In this document: positions 1 to 6,918 of the stretch, one piece after another
Numbering within the stretch: position 1 is the stretch's first letter
How the letters are laid out: each line of letters opens with the position of its first letter
Source of the DNA: Pelagophyceae sp. CCMP2097
Taxonomy: Eukaryota; Sar; Pelagophyceae
Assembly (NCBI GenBank): GCA_026770575.1
Contig: MU657195.1
Coordinates: 420,385 to 433,572 of the forward strand
Length of the DNA stretch: 13,188 nucleotides
Direction of reading: 5' to 3'
Translations under genes and position numbers: made by a program
Notes under the pieces: model-generated
Told to the model about the DNA's origin: nothing
What the model saw: only the letters and a program-made list of their open reading frames with translations
Databases searched by the model: none

Positions 1-743
1 TCCCTGTTTCCTCCCGAAAGTAAAATTTGTTCCGAATGGGATTTCAAAAGATTTAAATCAGTCCCTATATTCACAACCGTTGTTGGAGCCCAGAGGCGGA
101 GCCGGTTGGGTAGAACGCCCAGCCGCGCGACGACCGAAAGCCGGAAACAACGGCCGTAAAACAAACCAAGAAGGAGAACGGTCCCGGGCTTTTCAGCTCT
201 CCGCGACCAACAAGCAACACGTGTGCCTCTCGACTCGGGGCTCTCAATGTCTCTCAGACTGGCCCCCCCAGAGGCACAGAGTCGAATGAAGTTCACTCAG
301 ACCAGGGCCGGCTTGACCTCAGAGCTCTAATCACAGCATTGTTGAGGTCGATGTCGATGGCAAAGGCGCGTCAAGCCCAAACGTGCCCCAAGATCGTGCA
401 AACCTCACCTCAAAACCCGCCCTTAGATTGATACCCGGCTGCAGAGCAAGGCGTGGACGAAGCGGTAGACGTTTGGGGCCGCCCCCCCACGTCATCGTCG
501 AAAAAACTCCCTCTAGCTAGGCCTCCTACACTTTCCGGTCGATAGGTTTTTGACAGGGTGTTCGCCCAAAAAATCGCCAAAACGGCTGATCTTATTTGGA
601 CTGCGCAGTGCGGCGTCGCGCTCCGTGGTGTCTGATCGCCGTAACGAGAACCCGAAACTCGAACCCTTCAGAAATTTCTTTCCGGATCTTTCTGGGAAAG
701 TTATCTTTCTAACGGCTTCCTAACGGCATATAATCCGTTTAGA
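1..743. other. Intergenic sequence without recognisable feature
   Basis: No coding frame with plausible composition is present on either strand (the longest is 69 codons). No RNA gene or substantial repeat was seen apart from the short AACGGC-containing motifs leading into the 744-790 tandem repeat. Confidence 0.6.
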
Positions 744-790
744 TCCGTTCACCGGCACAAAAATCCGTTCGCCGGCACAAAAACCCGTTG
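744..790. repeat. 20-bp tandem repeat, two copies plus a partial third
   Basis: TCCGTTCACCGGCACAAAAA (744-763) is followed directly by TCCGTTCGCCGGCACAAAAA (764-783), one difference, and then by a degenerate CCCGTTGGCGAAC. Confidence 0.9.
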
Positions 791-828
791 GCGAACATAA
801 TTAATCGCGCCGGAGCCTCCGGAGGGAG

Positions 829-850
829 GGGGGAAGAATATTCACGTGTA
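829..850. repeat. Direct repeat GGGGGAAGAATATTCACGTGT, second copy at 1400-1421
   Basis: The ~20-bp string GGGGGAAGAATATTCACGTG occurs at about 829-849 and again, same orientation, at about 1400-1421, just outside the large inverted repeat. The flanks differ (GTACGACGC against GGGAGGGG). It may mark the ends of a common insertion or a dispersed family. Confidence 0.75.
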
Positions 851-894
851 CGACGCGTGTACAGCACGAGCAGCCAAATTCGCATGCCAAGCGG

Positions 895-1030
895 AGTAGA
901 AACGTGAACGAGCGGGCTCGAACTCGCGACCTCATGCAAGACATTTGAACTGGAGGGCCCATCGGACGGGCGGCCTGGAGCCGCCCACTGAAGATGGGCC
1001 TGATCCTGGATGACCCATGTGATGTTTGTA
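895..1030 (-). repeat. Possible degenerate tRNA-like/SINE fragment with nested hairpin
   Basis: On the minus strand GAGGTCGCGAGTTCGAGCCC (911-930) resembles a tRNA B box. The T-stem does not pair and there is no CCA-type or A-rich end, so it is a remnant at best. A nested hairpin lies just 5' on that strand: GGCCCATC (956-963) with GATGGGCC (993-1000), enclosing GGGCGGC (968-974) with GCCGCCC (980-986). Confidence 0.35.
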
Positions 1031-1118
1031 CACAATCTTCAACACCGACGTTAATCCTGGCAAAAGGGAATTCCGGTCCCAGTGCCAGGAGCCGGATCAG
1101 AAGTGTATATAAACCACA

Positions 1119-1260
1119 TCACAATGTCATTTTTATTATTTTTATTATTTTTTCCATATGCCGGATTCGAACCGGCGACCTCGGGCTGTTAGTAGACACA
1201 CATGTGTACTCAGCTGCGGAGCAACAGGGGGCACAAGCGGTAGACAATTGCACCTTTGAG
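1119..1260 (-). repeat. tRNA-derived SINE-like element with A-rich tail
   Basis: On the minus strand AGGTCGCCGGTTCGAATCCGGC (about 1162-1183) gives a perfect 5-bp T-arm with canonical TTCGAAT loop. It is followed by ATATGGAAAAAATAATAAAAATAATAAAAATG (the 1119-1157 tail). The upstream sequence (GCAGCTGAGTACACATGTG) resembles a D-arm, but no acceptor or anticodon stem forms, so a SINE or tRNA pseudogene fits better than a working tRNA. The 5' limit is uncertain. Confidence 0.55.
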
Positions 1261-1555
1261 TTCAAGCAACGAGCGCACTCGCTTTTACACTCGGAAGTGC
1301 AAAGCGAGGGAACGAAACGTCTCTGCTGAAGGTGATGCGCACAACCAAGTGCACTGGCCCTCGACCACAGCGCGAGAGTCGACACGTTGGACGATTTTGT
1401 GGGGGGAAGAATATTCACGTGTGGGAGGGGTTTAATAATTACAAGAGCGCGCCGGAGGCACACGGAGGACCCGAAGGATACAGCCAAATCCCATTGCAAT
1501 GCCCACGTAAATAATTAAAATTATTTAACTAATCGCTGAACCTTCAAATCCTCCT

Positions 1556-1700
1556 TATCTTTATATATATATATTTTTTTTTTCTTATTGAGCGATTTGT
1601 TTTTTGTTTTTTTTGCGGCCGACCAGATTCGAACCTGTGACCAAAAACTTCTTGTATGATGATTCCAATGAGGCTCCTGCCGACCTCCACTCCCAATTTT
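1556..1700 (-). repeat. tRNA-derived SINE-like unit in the left arm
   Basis: On the minus strand a B-box-like CAGGTTCGAATCTGG lies near the 3' end of a unit beginning around GGAGGTCGGCAGGAGCC. It is followed by GGCCGCAAAAAAAA and an A-rich, (TA)n-containing tail (about 1556-1615). A Pol III B box with an A-rich 3' tail is typical of SINEs. The D-arm and acceptor do not fold as a functional tRNA. The right-arm counterpart is at about 2575-2715. Confidence 0.6.
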
Positions 1701-1783
1701 AGCAATCGCATCAACCGCCAATCGCTGAATCGGCCGAGTTGCTGCCCTTTTCTTCCCAAAGGTGGAACCTCGGATTTGCCCTG

Positions 1784-1822
1784 CGACGGACGGACGGACG
1801 GACAGACAGACGGACAGACAAA
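1784..1822. repeat. Tetranucleotide microsatellite (GACG/GACA)n, with mirror copy at 2446-2486
   Basis: GACGGACGGACGGACAGACAGACGGACAGACA lies in the left arm. Its reverse complement (TCTGTCCGTCTGTCTGTCTG...) lies in the right arm at about 2446-2486, with different unit order and number, showing that the arms have diverged since duplication. Confidence 0.85.
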
Positions 1823-1849
1823 ATTGCCCCTGGTAATCCTTCAATCAAA

Positions 1850-1910
1850 GGACCCGAAGGGCCCTTGCCGTAAACTGACGTTGATTTAACGGCAAGGACC
1901 CTTCGGGTCC
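1850..1910. repeat. Near-perfect hairpin module, left copy
   Basis: The 22-nt stem GGACCCGAAGGGCCCTTGCCGT (1850-1871) pairs with 1889-1910 with one mismatch. The loop (TAAA...TTTA) can extend the stem further. It sits at the inner end of the left arm of the large inverted repeat. Confidence 0.9.
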
Positions 1911-2236
1911 TCAAAAATATATTTCGGATTATGGGTCTCCGCTCTCCGTCTCGGGGGAATTTAAGAGAGCGGCGTTTTAAGAATGTTGGTAGTTGCAACG
2001 ATCCAGGGCCCTTCGCCATTGTGCACCGCTGGGGCCCCCTCCGAGCGTGTTTGGGGGCTTATAGGGCGGGTCTTGGGCAGGGCTGGGCCCTGCCAAAGCG
2101 GCTGCGTCTCCGGAGCCCGACTTGGGGCTGCAGAAGACGCGGAATCTCAAAGGCTTTTGCGAAAATAAGCTAAAACGGGAACTAAATAAATCTTATCCTT
2201 AGAGTGATATTGAAACTTTGTTTCCTGACGTCGGAG

Positions 2237-2303
2237 AAGGGGCAAATTGGCGGATTCGAGGCGATCAGGACCTGACCTCCCCGAATCCGCCGATTTGCCC
2301 CTT
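2237..2303. repeat. 22-bp hairpin in the spacer of the large inverted repeat
   Basis: AAGGGGCAAATTGGCGGATTCG (2237-2258) pairs with 2282-2303 with one mismatch. The 23-nt loop contains the short palindrome TCAGGACCTGA. It has no partner copy elsewhere in the window and is unrelated in sequence to the GGACCC hairpins. Confidence 0.9.
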
Positions 2304-2355
2304 TTCAGAAGAGAAAAACGAAAAGCTAAAATTTACGTCGTTTTCAATAATTTGA

Positions 2356-2416
2356 GGACCCGAAGGGTCCTTGCCGTGTAATCAACGTCAGTTTACGGCA
2401 AGGGCCCTTCGGGTCC
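2356..2416. repeat. Near-perfect hairpin module, right copy
   Basis: The stem arms are 2356-2377 and 2395-2416, the same module as 1850-1910 in reverse orientation. It forms the inner end of the right arm of the large inverted repeat. Confidence 0.9.
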
Positions 2417-2574
2417 TTTGATTGAATGATTACCAGGGGCAATTTTGTCTGTCCGTCTGTCTGTCTGTCCTTCTGTCCGTCTGTCCACAGGTAAATCCGC
2501 AAGGTTCCACCTTTGGGAAGAAAAGGGCAGCAACTCGGGCGATTCAGCGATTGGCGGTTGATGCGATTGCTAAA

Positions 2575-2715
2575 ATTGGGAGTGGAGGTCGAGCAGGAGC
2601 CTCATTGGAATCATCATAGAAGAAGTTTTTGGTCACAGGTTCGAATCTGGTCGGCCGCAAAAAAAAAAAAAAGAAATAGCTCAATAAGAAATAAAATAAA
2701 ATAAAAAAAGATAAG
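2575..2715 (+). repeat. tRNA-derived SINE-like unit in the right arm
   Basis: This is the mirror copy of the 1556-1700 unit. It carries GTCACAGGTTCGAATCTGG at about 2632-2650, then GGCCGC and a run of A followed by an AATAAAATAAAAT tail to about 2710. It differs from the left copy by scattered substitutions and by tail length. It lacks a foldable acceptor stem, so it is not a tRNA gene. Confidence 0.6.
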
Positions 2716-2860
2716 GAGGATTTGAAGGTTCAGCGATTAGTTAAATAATTTTAATTATTTAGGATTCTTACGTGGGCATTGCAATGGGATTTGTCTGTAT
2801 CCTTCGCTCGAAGTCGGGTCCTCCGTGTGCCTCCGGCGCGCTCTTGTAATAACACCTTTC

Positions 2861-3339
2861 GACGACACCGCAGGCGGCGGGGAGGGGGCAACGGCTGGGG
2901 ATTCTTATGCATTATCGACACAGTTTTCGACTGCGGATCCGCCTGGCTAGTCAGATTCTTCGTGGGCGCCACCTCTGAAGTGATGCCGACCTCAAAATGG
3001 CCTAGACGCGGCTGAATGAAAAATTAAGCTCGCCACGCGATTCTACGCCCAAAACTACCCATGAGATGCATTGACCTCCCAGCGAATTAAGGAGCGCAAC
3101 ACCGCGGCCCGGGCAGCCAACATTTTAAAAAAAACGCTCTCTAAAAGGATAACTTAGTTTTCTGTTGGGTCGTCCGTTGGGTTTATTTCGAACGCGCCTA
3201 CCCGTAGGTACGGGGGTCCTTTGATCGGCGGGGCCTTCGGGGTGCACTGGGTGGCCCGCTTGCTTTCTTGCGCCGAGATTCGAAGTGTCTTTTTAACTTT
3301 TCCCTTAGGGCACTTTCAGAGGACTATTGGTCCGCTCAA
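2861..3339. other. Intergenic sequence without recognisable feature
   Basis: This stretch lies between the large inverted repeat and the CCGAGTA cluster. It holds only short ORFs with no motif. I see no tRNA-like box, tandem repeat or convincing hairpin. Confidence 0.5.
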
Positions 3340-3790
3340 ATCCGAGTAGGCGCCTAGTTCCCACTTACCAAGTAAAACCGAGTAAGGAACCGAGTAAGGA
3401 AGGCGATGTGTCAAGCCGAGTGATAGCGACTTAGGGCGCCCTCGAGGGCCCGCGAGGCCTCGTCGACGACCATGGGCACCCAGCCGCGGCGAATCGCGCG
3501 TGGCAGGAAGTCAAATACGATCCTTCCTTCCTTACTCGGTTCCTTTGCACAGTCGGATCTCGAGGCAAGAGGATGAGCTGGCAGCCCCGCGCGCCCCCGA
3601 ACGCCAAGCGGGCCGATTTGAAGGAAACCCAACGGACAATTCAACTGAAAACTCTCCATGGAGGGATAAATTGGAGCCGTTGGAGGTAGGAGGCCCCTAC
3701 TCGGTTTTACTCGGTTTGGCACATCGGTTTCCTTACTCGATTTTACTTGGCAAGTGTGACCGAGTAGCCAACTCGGTATTACTCGGCCGC
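3340..3790. repeat. CCGAGTA heptamer cluster forming an inverted repeat (possible MITE-like element)
   Basis: About ten copies of CCGAGTA or its complement TACTCGG occur here: plus-sense mostly at 3344-3420, complement mostly at 3530-3787. The main arms are 3366-3420 (CCAAGTAAAACCGAGTAAGG, then GATGTGTCAAGCCGAG) and 3700-3753 in reverse complement. A nested pair joins 3384-3404 with 3523-3545. About 280 bp separates the main arms, and part of it belongs to the dispersed repeat at 3560-3668. No transposase is present. Confidence 0.8.
3560..3668. repeat. Dispersed repeat, segment A copy 1
   Basis: This copy matches 4552-4680 in the same orientation, sharing AACGCCAAGCGGGCCGATTTGAAGGAA, CAACGGAC...TCAACTGAAAACTCTCCA and GCCCCGCGCGC-type blocks. 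Copy 2 has about 20 extra bases (AAGGCCCACGCCGTCCATGG). On the minus strand both copies can be read as ESFQL..PLGFLQIGPLGV, but neither frame is long enough to call a gene. Confidence 0.85.
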
Positions 3791-3840
3791 GGGTCTTCGA
3801 AAATGCTCCAATGGGGGTGGCTTACGCGACGCGTGACGTG
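3788..3840. repeat. Dispersed repeat, segment B copy 1
   Basis: CGCGGGTCTTCGAAAATGCTCCAA...GGGTGGCTTACGCG..GCGTG matches 4378-4433 with few differences. It lies downstream of segment A here, whereas in the second locus segment B lies upstream of segment A. Confidence 0.9.
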
Positions 3841-4084
3841 GAAGAGCAGGGCGTGGACGAGCAATGACAATGAGTCCACCAGAGCTGAAGTAGATTTCCG
3901 TTTAAAAGGGGACGCCGCGCATACCTGGCGGAAGGAGGAAGTCGGAAGAGGGCGCGGTCCTAAGACAAAAAGGATTTCACGCCACTCTCGAGGCCCATTG
4001 TCATTGCGCGTCGGCCTAGACTCTCGAAGAACATCGAAAATGAATCAAGTAATTATGGGGGGTATTCAGATCCCTAAAGAGCGA

Positions 4085-4385
4085 CTGCGGACCTAAAGAG
4101 CGACCGCGGACCGTCACGGCGGCGGGCTCAAACCCGCCGGACGAACTCTGGGGACCAAGCAGCGACCGCTGACCGTCGAGCCGGCGTTCGTTCGTTGGTT
4201 CCATCTTGATGGACCCAGCGGCGACCCCTGCCCGTCGCGTCGGTGGCCCATGCCCGTTGGGTCCAAACTGTTGGACCCAGCGGCAGTCGCCGACCGGCGT
4301 GTCGGCGGCCCCACACCCGCCGGACAACTCAAAAGATCCAGCGGCGACCGCCGATCATCGCGTCGGCGGCCCCGTGTCGCGGGTC
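4085..4385. repeat. Diverged 61-bp tandem array, about five units
   Basis: Units align at about 4102, 4163, 4222, 4284 and 4345 (period 59-62 bp). Conserved blocks are GGACCCAGCGGCGACC, a CCGACCGTCG-like core, GTCGGCGGCCC and CCCGCCGGACAACTC. Units differ by many substitutions, so the array is old. ORFs through it on both strands are low-complexity and not gene-like. Confidence 0.8.
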
Positions 4386-4433
4386 TTCGAAAATGCTCCA
4401 AGGGGGATGGCTTACGCGGCGCGTGTCGTGCTC
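4378..4433. repeat. Dispersed repeat, segment B copy 2
   Basis: Counterpart of 3788-3840. It abuts the end of the 61-bp tandem array. A short GCTCCAAGGGGG echo follows at 4430-4441. Confidence 0.9.
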
Positions 4434-4551
4434 CAAGGGGGGTGAGAAAACCACTGATCCAAGAGGCAGCCGAGACTGAACATCAAGGAGCGGCTGTAGA
4501 CATGAAATAAAGACGGGAGGTGGAAATATACAATTGTATATCATCACGAAT

Positions 4552-4687
4552 CTCGGCGCAAGAGGGTGCGCTGGCATCCCCGCGCGCTCCCAAGGCCCAC
4601 GCCGTCCATGGGACGCCAAGCGGGCCGATTTGAAGGAAGCCTAACGGACGTCTCAACTGAAAACTCTCCACGGAGAAATTCTCCAAA
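4552..4687. repeat. Dispersed repeat, segment A copy 2
   Basis: Counterpart of 3560-3668, ending in CTGAAAACTCTCCACGGAGAAATTCTCC. A small palindrome (GGAGAAATTCTCC) closes it. Confidence 0.85.
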
Positions 4688-4952
4688 ATTTAATATCCTG
4701 ATACATAACACCGATTTCAGGTAGCCCATAACCTTAAATTGGCGTACTTTTTGAAACTTTTTCAAATTGTTCAAACGCCTTCGAAGAAGCCCCGGGCTGG
4801 GGGGAAGTCGGGTATAGAGTCCGGCGCAGCGCGGCGGACCGGCGCCGGTGCGTCCTGCTTCGCGGCGTGCAGGTTGGTCTTAAAGTTGGGACAGAATTGG
4901 CCGCCTATAGGCCGCGGGCCGTGAGCGCCTACTTTGGCGGCCTGCGGTGGCG
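4688..4952. promoter_or_regulatory. Probable 5' region of the 441-residue gene (no defined element)
   Basis: This AT-richer stretch between the dispersed repeat and the ATG at 4953 must hold the promoter and 5' UTR if the gene is real. A weak TATA-like CTATAG sits at 4905-4910. I see no reliable core promoter motif. Confidence 0.2.
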
Positions 4953-6278
4953 ATGGCGGCGCTTCTCGGCCACCGCCTTGGTATGGAGCCATCGGAAATG
5001 CTCGTCCAAGTGCTGCGAATCACGGGCCACGACGGCGCTGCAAGCTTGTCGCGTGAATTCGTACGGGCTTTGCAGGATTGGGACGCGCGCTCCAGTTGGC
5101 CGAGGGATTACGAGGCCATCGCCGAGGCCGAATCGATGAACGGCGGCAACGCGCACGAGACGGTGAACAAAAGAGGACCGTATCAGACGGTGCAGACGCG
5201 CGCCCATGACGTTCAGGCGTCCGCGCTCACGGCAGAGGAGGCGGCGGCACAAGCGGCGGCGGCGGAGGCAAAGAAGGCGGTGCACGAGCAGTACGTCTTG
5301 CGGCCGTGGGAGCTGTGGCGCGACGCGCGAAGGCCGCAGCTGCTGGCGCTCGTCAAGGCTTCTTGCGCTCTGTCGCGCTGCAAAGCGCTCCGAGACGAGA
5401 TCCGCGTCATCGAGGCCAAGGCGAAAGACTACCAGCTCGCCGCGCGACGAGCTGAAGCAGACAAACTCGCGAGGCGCGCCGCAAAGTGTGCCGCGCAGCA
5501 ACAGCGGTACTGGGGCCGCCGCGACGAGTACCTCGACAACGAGGCGGCACTCCGCAACATCTCGACAATGAAGAAGACCGCAGGGCGCGCGGCTGTCTTG
5601 CTGCAGATCGATATCCGCAAGTTTGCCTTCGAGGGCAAGGGCGCGTTTAAGATGTCGTGCGAGACGTTTAAGAGGATAAAGCCGGTCGACCAGCTCGTCG
5701 AGGCACTCGTAGCGAATTTGCCCGCGGAGCGGGCGCAGGGCAAGCCGACGGCCGCGCCGGACATCGTGCTCGGCAGCGTTCCGATGCAGGTACTCCCAGG
5801 GCCGTCGACGACGGCGGCGTCGAGCGCCACGGCCGCTTTCGAGACCGAGGCCACCGCCGCGTTCCACAAACAACGCGACGAGTACGCGCGAATTGACGAA
5901 GCCGCACGCGCCCCGGCGCCCGCTCGCAAGAAGCGGAAACGCGACGCTCCGGCGGAACCAGGCGCCGCTCCGAAGAAGAAGAAGAAGTCCAGGAAGCAAA
6001 GCGCCCCGCCGCCGCCGCACGTCGCGCCGCCGGAGGAAGAAGAGGCTCCGCGCATGCAGCCGCAGCGCTCCATCGAGCCGGGCGGACGCGAGCACCCGCG
6101 CACAGAGGAGACGCAAGGTGCGGCCTTTTATCACTGCGGGCTCGCATCTGGAACGAAAGAAAAGCTTGAGCAGACGGCAGAACCCCGACGCGTCTTCGTA
6201 GGCCCGCGCCGAAGCAAGAGGGCCAAAGCGACGCGCCCGGACTCGCTCGGCGAGTACTCGCGCCCGGAGGTGCCATAA
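4953..6278 (+). CDS. Uncharacterised 441-residue basic, coiled-coil-like protein with nuclear-localisation-type clusters
   Basis: The start is the first ATG after an in-frame TAG at 4908, and the frame runs uninterrupted to TAA. I recognise no family. Residues about 90-200 are Ala/Glu/Lys/Arg-rich and predicted helical, suiting a coiled coil (for example TAEEAAAQAAAAEAKK and RRAEADKLARRAAK). Residues about 205-258 form a more ordinary hydrophobic/charged segment (AAVLLQIDIRKFAFEG, PVDQLVEALVANL). From about 265 the chain is Pro/Ala-rich and disordered-looking, with basic clusters RKKRKR (about 325-330) and KKKKKSRK (about 341-348), an acidic EEEE patch, and RRSKRAK near the C-terminus. These clusters suggest a nuclear or nucleic-acid-associated protein (inference). 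No intron is needed. A 538-codon frame on the opposite strand covers the whole gene but is a GC-driven shadow. It could instead be a transposon-associated ORF, given the repeats upstream. Confidence 0.6.
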   Translation: MAALLGHRLGMEPSEMLVQVLRITGHDGAASLSREFVRALQDWDARSSWPRDYEAIAEAESMNGGNAHETVNKRGPYQTVQTRAHDVQASALTAEEAAAQAAAAEAKKAVHEQYVLRPWELWRDARRPQLLALVKASCALSRCKALRDEIRVIEAKAKDYQLAARRAEADKLARRAAKCAAQQQRYWGRRDEYLDNEAALRNISTMKKTAGRAAVLLQIDIRKFAFEGKGAFKMSCETFKRIKPVDQLVEALVANLPAERAQGKPTAAPDIVLGSVPMQVLPGPSTTAASSATAAFETEATAAFHKQRDEYARIDEAARAPAPARKKRKRDAPAEPGAAPKKKKKSRKQSAPPPPHVAPPEEEEAPRMQPQRSIEPGGREHPRTEETQGAAFYHCGLASGTKEKLEQTAEPRRVFVGPRRSKRAKATRPDSLGEYSRPEVP

Positions 6279-6652
6279 CATTCCATCAGGCGGTGCCGCG
6301 CCCGGCGTCGATTCGACGTCGCGGACACCCCTTGTCCGTCTCCTCAAATTGCCGTTTGGTCCCAACTTTACCCCAACGGAGCTCGTTTTAAAGGAAGTAT
6401 GGGAGGCTCGTATGCGCGCCCCAGAAACGCTACGACAAAAAGGGCTTGTGCCAGCCCCCAAGTCGCGCCTAGCTGCGTCGTTTAAGCCCGGTCTCGCCGC
6501 AGTTGGAGAACATAACCCGAGGCCCAAATCGGTGTTATGATACAATAATTTTGAGTAAGGCGGTACACCCTACGGGTCGACGACGCGTACGACTCCGAAT
6601 CGCTGTCGCTGCGCTGCATCCCATACGGCCGGCTCTCCTCGCTCTCTTTGAG

Positions 6653-6743
6653 GGGTGCTGCACCTTGAGCACCCGATGTTGCAAACCAGGGTGTGTGTGT
6701 GTGTTTATTTGTTAACCGGGGACGTGGATGTTGCATACCAGGG
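6653..6743. repeat. Short repeats: hairpin, (GT)n run and a 17-bp direct repeat
   Basis: GGGTGCT (6653-6659) pairs with AGCACCC (6668-6674). GATGTTGCAAACCAGGG (6675-6691) recurs as GATGTTGCATACCAGGG at 6727-6743. A (GT)n run of about seven units lies between them from about 6691. The surrounding 6279-6850 is otherwise featureless intergenic DNA. Confidence 0.8.
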
Positions 6744-6853
6744 GTCCTTGCCCGAGGCCCGAAGCACCACCGGCAGGCTCCATCCTGGCGCCGCGCGCGC
6801 CCCAGAACTTGCTGCCGCCGTTTGAGAACGATGTCGATACGGAAAGTGAGATG

Positions 6854-6918
6854 GTAAATACTATCGAATCCTACACGAATCCCGTATAGTAAATACTATA
6901 GAATCCTCCACGAAACCC
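6854..6918. repeat. 35-bp tandem duplication
   Basis: GTAAATACTATCGAATCCTACACGAATCCC (6854-6883) recurs 35 bp later as GTAAATACTATAGAATCCTCCACGAAACCC (6889-6918). A weaker relative (AAAATACTCTCGAATCGGCATTCCTCC) follows at about 7039-7066. Confidence 0.9.

Larger units (their letters stand above)
1430..2860. repeat. Very large inverted repeat (foldback-like composite element), arms about 490-510 bp
   Basis: The left arm (about 1430-1915) and right arm (about 2350-2860) are reverse complements over nearly their whole length. Matching blocks, outer to inner, are ATTACAAGAGCGCGCC; the CACGGAGGACCC and CCCATTGCAATGCCCACGTAA segments; AATTAAAATTATTTAACTAA; a SINE-like unit with A-rich tail; a GACA/GACG microsatellite; and a hairpin module. 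Small indels separate the arms, for example extra bases near 2763 and near 2810. About 430 bp of mostly unrelated sequence lies between them. No transposase ORF or clear target-site duplication was found. It could be a foldback transposon or an inverted segmental duplication. Confidence 0.9.

Noticed and set aside
1162..1240. Functional tRNA gene on the minus strand
   Set aside because: Only the T-arm folds. The acceptor, D and anticodon stems do not pair, and an A-rich tail follows directly.
739..1499. ORFs of about 100-126 codons on both strands
   Set aside because: They cross SINE-like and A/T-rich tails, with no motif and no consistent composition.
1617..1690. Functional tRNA gene in the inverted-repeat arm
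   Set aside because: The B box is present but the cloverleaf cannot be drawn. The mirror copy at 2590-2655 fails the same way.
1790..1820. CRISPR-like short repeats
   Set aside because: It is a simple tetranucleotide microsatellite with no spacers.
3500..4096. 198-codon plus-strand ORF
   Set aside because: It runs through the CCGAGTA cluster and both dispersed repeat segments. It has mixed composition and no motif, and the second repeat copy does not keep the frame.
4016..4445. Several overlapping 60-100-codon ORFs on both strands
   Set aside because: All are readings of the 61-bp tandem array.
4929..6545. 538-codon open frame on the minus strand
   Set aside because: It is fully antisense to the better-composed plus frame, Arg/Leu-rich with no motif, and explained by GC-rich third positions that keep the opposite strand free of stops.
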